Positions 8,608-10,438 of a DNA stretch of 10,438 nt are shown piece after piece; position 1 is the first letter of the stretch; the number at the start of each line of letters is the position of its first letter. Source of the stretch: Larix sibirica (Eukaryota; Streptophyta; Pinopsida; Pinales; Pinaceae); NCBI GenBank assembly GCA_004151065.3, contig NWUY0303191795.1, forward strand, positions 1,606 through 12,043, read 5' to 3'. A program made the position numbers and the translations under genes. The notes below the pieces were generated by a model that did not search any database, had not been told where the DNA came from, and saw only the letters and a list, made by a program, of their open reading frames with translations.

Positions 8608-8813
8608 ATGATGTAATCAAATCATATTAAGTAATAAATGTATTTTAATATTTTTGATTAAATAAATTAATAAAAAATAAATTATAAATTTATTTATATT
8701 TATATATTTTTATAATATAATTTTAAAAATCACATACCTACTTCAATTTTAGAAAGTGATTTTTATAAAATCATTTTGCAAATTGCAAATTAATTGTGTG
8801 TGGTGTAAATCCT
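8608..8813. other. Extremely AT-rich spacer
   Basis: This consists almost entirely of A and T with many TTTATATTT and TAAATTAAT-type words. No gene or structured repeat is supported. Confidence 0.4.
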
Positions 8814-9003
8814 TTTTATCAAGTTGAAAACCAAAGCCAAGGAGTCATACTATGTAGAAATGATTTGGTAAAACAATCATAGTAGATTTGACCAAAAGCA
8901 AAAGCACTTTTATCAAGTTGAAAACCAAAGCCAAGTAGTCACACTATGTAGAAATGATTTGGTAAAACAATAAAACAAGCATAGCAGATTTGAGCGAAAA
9001 CCC
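8814..9003. repeat. 94-bp imperfect tandem duplication
   Basis: Copy one starts at 8814 and copy two at 8908, both with TTTTATCAAGTTGAAAACCA and later ACTATGTAGAAATGATTTGG. A few substitutions separate them (for example GGAGTCATAC versus GTAGTCACAC). Copy two carries a seven-base insertion that repeats a TAAAACA word. No open frame spans the unit. Confidence 0.9.
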
Positions 9004-9009
9004 ATTGTG

Positions 9010-9065
9010 TATATATAAAATAAAACAATGATCTATAGATCGACCACAAACTCATTTTATATATA
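9010..9065. repeat. AT-rich inverted repeat enclosing a palindrome
   Basis: TATATATAAAAT at 9010-9021 is the exact reverse complement of ATTTTATATATA at 9054-9065. Between them lies the perfect 12-bp palindrome GATCTATAGATC at 9030-9041, almost centred in the loop. The whole could fold into a cruciform or hairpin. No function is apparent. Confidence 0.75.
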
Positions 9066-9277
9066 AATAATAAAACAGAAAAAATTATATTAATAATTTT
9101 TAGTGATTAATTTAATTTATAAAAATATTTTTAATAAAAAAAATTGATAGATTAAGGTTCTGAATTTTATTATTAAAATTTTTCAAATTTTATAAAAACA
9201 TAATACAAATATTTATATTGTAAATTAAAATGCAAAATTCTTTACATACGAACAAAATAATCTATTATTGGGGTGTG
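9066..9277. other. Very AT-rich spacer before the second RNase H relic
   Basis: This has A/T runs throughout and no coding content. Composition changes sharply near 9270, where the RNase H relic begins, which may mark the 5' truncation point of that element. Confidence 0.4.
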
Positions 9278-9581
9278 ATAGGTGTGGAGGAGGGGGTCCT
9301 ATTTGATCTCGATAGAAAAGTAGAAATGGCATTCTTATGGAGTGTGGGTGTGGCGACGAATAATCAAGATGAAATGTATGACTTATTTTTAGGTTCATAA
9401 TTGATCAAAATCATTCAGATTCAATTGGACATATGGGCGAATCAATTGGAACCTTCAATGCCTAAATGATGCAAAACTTTTGTGTATTGAGTGACAAAAC
9501 AATTTAGTAACCAATCATCTTGCAAATGAAGCGGTTAATCTAGGGAAGGAAGTCCTCCTTCAAAATGGGGGCCTCCCATAA
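9278..9581 (+). pseudogene. Second LINE RNase H relic (different family)
   Basis: The + strand frame from 9278 reads IGVEEGVLFDLDRKVEMAF, then LWSVGVATNNQDEMYDL. This matches the RNase H start of plant LINEs ('GG-LFD--G-', 'G-ATNNQAE-YAL'), including the Glu of the NNQ-E block. The middle is scrambled (GHMGESIGTFNA may descend from the 'GDS' region). In another frame from 9510, TNHLANEAVNLGKEVLLQNG matches the usual C-terminal 'N--AD-LAN-AV-LG' block, with Glu at the Asp position, ending in TAA at 9579-9581. Frameshifts and several stops show it is inactive. The motif wording differs from the minus-strand RNase H at 8120-8482, so the two derive from separate families. No target-site duplication was found. 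Confidence 0.75.
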
Positions 9582-10080
9582 CAAAGTTGGATCCCCTATT
9601 GTTTTAGGCATGGATAGGTATATGAAGGCATCATTCTATAATCTAATGGTGGATCAAGATAGCAATGGTATGTGCTCCACTTGGCACTTTCATCCTCACC
9701 AATGTATGAGAGGTCAAGTCCCATTTATTTCAAGTGAGGGAGCCAATGCACTCTCGTGTGCTCTTGGCTCCCTCATCTTCTTTCCCTTTATCTCATTGGA
9801 TTCAATCTATATGGCCTTTAGCTTGGTCGCTTACAAGGTCGGGGGGATATCTATGGTTGGAGCATCCAGGTTGTGGATGGAACTAGTGGTGAGGTGTGTG
9901 CTCTAGATGGATTATGTACAATGGGTGGCACTCCTTTGAGTATTTAAGTTTCTCAAAAAGGTACAAAATCTCATTATGGATCTCCTCATCTATCTTTCCA
10001 GTGGCTTTGACATATGTGTTCTTTGTCCTTAATGCTTTATGAATGTGAGGCCTTGGGCCTTCGGTCATATCATTATCTAG
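9582..10080 (+). other. Probable LINE 3' UTR and flank
   Basis: This sequence follows the RNase H stop. An open frame at 9565-9906 overlaps the end of the relic in another frame and shows no domain, so it is treated as chance. A strong stem-loop lies at 9735-9775. Where the element ends is unclear: no A-tail is visible apart from a short AAAAAG at 9955-9960. Confidence 0.45.
9735..9775 (+). repeat. Perfect 12-bp stem-loop
   Basis: GAGGGAGCCAA at 9736-9746 pairs perfectly with TTGGCTCCCTC at 9764-9774. T9735 and A9775 add a twelfth pair, and the loop is 17 nt. It is GC-rich against an AT-rich background and lies about 155 bases after the RNase H stop. 3'-terminal hairpins recognised by their own reverse transcriptase are known for some LINEs, so a role in a former LINE RNA is possible. 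It is not demonstrated here. Confidence 0.8.
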
Positions 10081-10438
10081 CGTGTGGCTACAATAATGCT
10101 TTGGTCGATTCCTCCCGGATGCGGGTGCCAGATCCACGCGATTAATAGATGGGTGCATTCATGCGACACCTGGCCACACGTCCCCTACACACACCCACGC
10201 TGACGTCACCCAAATGACGCCAAGCAGCTTGGAAATTTAATATTCATGTCCTCGACGTCGCTTCGGCCTCCCTGGATACCACGAAGATGGGCCTCCTGCG
10301 TGCAAACCACAGGCTCTGGGCTTAAGGCATTGATCACCGGTCTTCTTGGTTGATGACGCTCAGCTACCAGAACACTCTCCAGGTGCTTCATGCTCTCAGC
10401 TCTACGCTCCCTGTGCACTCCTGCATCTCCTGCGTTCG
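10081..10438. other. GC- and CpG-rich edge, possible promoter or gene border
   Basis: Composition shifts abruptly to GC-rich with many CpG. It contains the palindromes TGACGTCA (10201-10208) and CGACGTCG (10253-10260) and a further ACGT core at 10178-10181. ACGT cores bind plant bZIP factors, and TGACGTCA is the classical CRE/hexamer-like form. On the minus strand one frame is open from the right edge to a TGA at 10206-10208, about 76 codons with Arg, Glu and Ala prominent (for example HRERRAESMKHLE). It is not recognised. Either a minus-strand gene ends here, or a promoter for a gene to the right begins here, or this is an unrelated GC-rich repeat. Confidence 0.35.

Noticed and set aside
9565-9906. 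113-codon + strand open frame
   Set aside because: It overlaps the end of the RNase H relic in a different frame and translates a hairpin-containing 3' UTR. No domain was recognised.
9265-9990. Target-site duplication for the + strand RNase H element (ACAAAAT near 9250 and 9963)
   Set aside because: Only about seven AT-rich bases match and there is no proper A-tail, which is too weak to call.
10070-10135. tRNA-like or SINE promoter (B-box-like GGTCGATTCC near 10102)
   Set aside because: The B-box is one base short, the only A-box-like word is about 20 bases away, and no cloverleaf can be drawn.
9883-10158. 91-codon minus-strand open frame
   Set aside because: It has no recognisable family and is preceded at once by an in-frame stop. 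It crosses the boundary between AT-rich and GC-rich sequence, so it is probably chance.
10081-10438. LTR of a retrotransposon at the right edge
   Set aside because: No TG...CA ends, no repeat partner in the window and no clear primer-binding site could be found.

Overview
The window looks like nuclear DNA of a vascular plant. It carries the 3' part of an intron-containing receptor-like cytoplasmic kinase gene. After it comes about 9 kb of AT-rich sequence without an intact gene, filled with decayed LINE retrotransposon pieces and short tandem repeats. Sparse genes, long AT-rich spacers and old LINE debris would suit a large, repeat-rich genome such as a conifer's, but nothing in the window fixes the lineage.

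Layout. 1-146: end of an intron. 147-1138: the last three exons of an RLCK subfamily VII (PBS1-like) kinase on the + strand, with canonical GT-AG introns and a stop at 1136-1138. 1139 to about 3300: 3' UTR and intergenic DNA with two small repeat pairs. 3322-3571: a 250-bp block with 23-bp inverted-repeat ends that enclose a tandem duplication of an 84-bp composite unit. 3693 to about 4240: a degenerate higher-order repeat array. 4569-5003: an unassigned minus-strand open frame containing an 18-bp perfect palindrome. 5230-5955: a low-complexity repeat region ending in three copies of a 55-bp tandem repeat. About 6630-6960: a broken LINE ORF1-like DUF4283/zinc-knuckle relic on the + strand. 7810-8520: a 679-bp 5'-truncated LINE on the minus strand, with an RNase H relic, 3' UTR and A-tail, flanked by a perfect 16-bp target-site duplication. 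8548-9065: a 28-bp duplication, a 94-bp duplication and a palindromic AT-rich hairpin. 9278-9581: a second, different LINE RNase H relic on the + strand, followed by likely 3' UTR with a strong stem-loop. From about 10080 to the right edge the sequence turns GC- and CpG-rich, with ACGT-core palindromes, and may be the edge of another gene or promoter.

Only the kinase is a confidently functional gene. The retrotransposon pieces are dead copies and share no pathway with it. I found no RNA gene, no CRISPR array and no multi-gene system. The best-defined unexpected item is the LINE insertion with precise ends, recovered from its matching target-site duplication.
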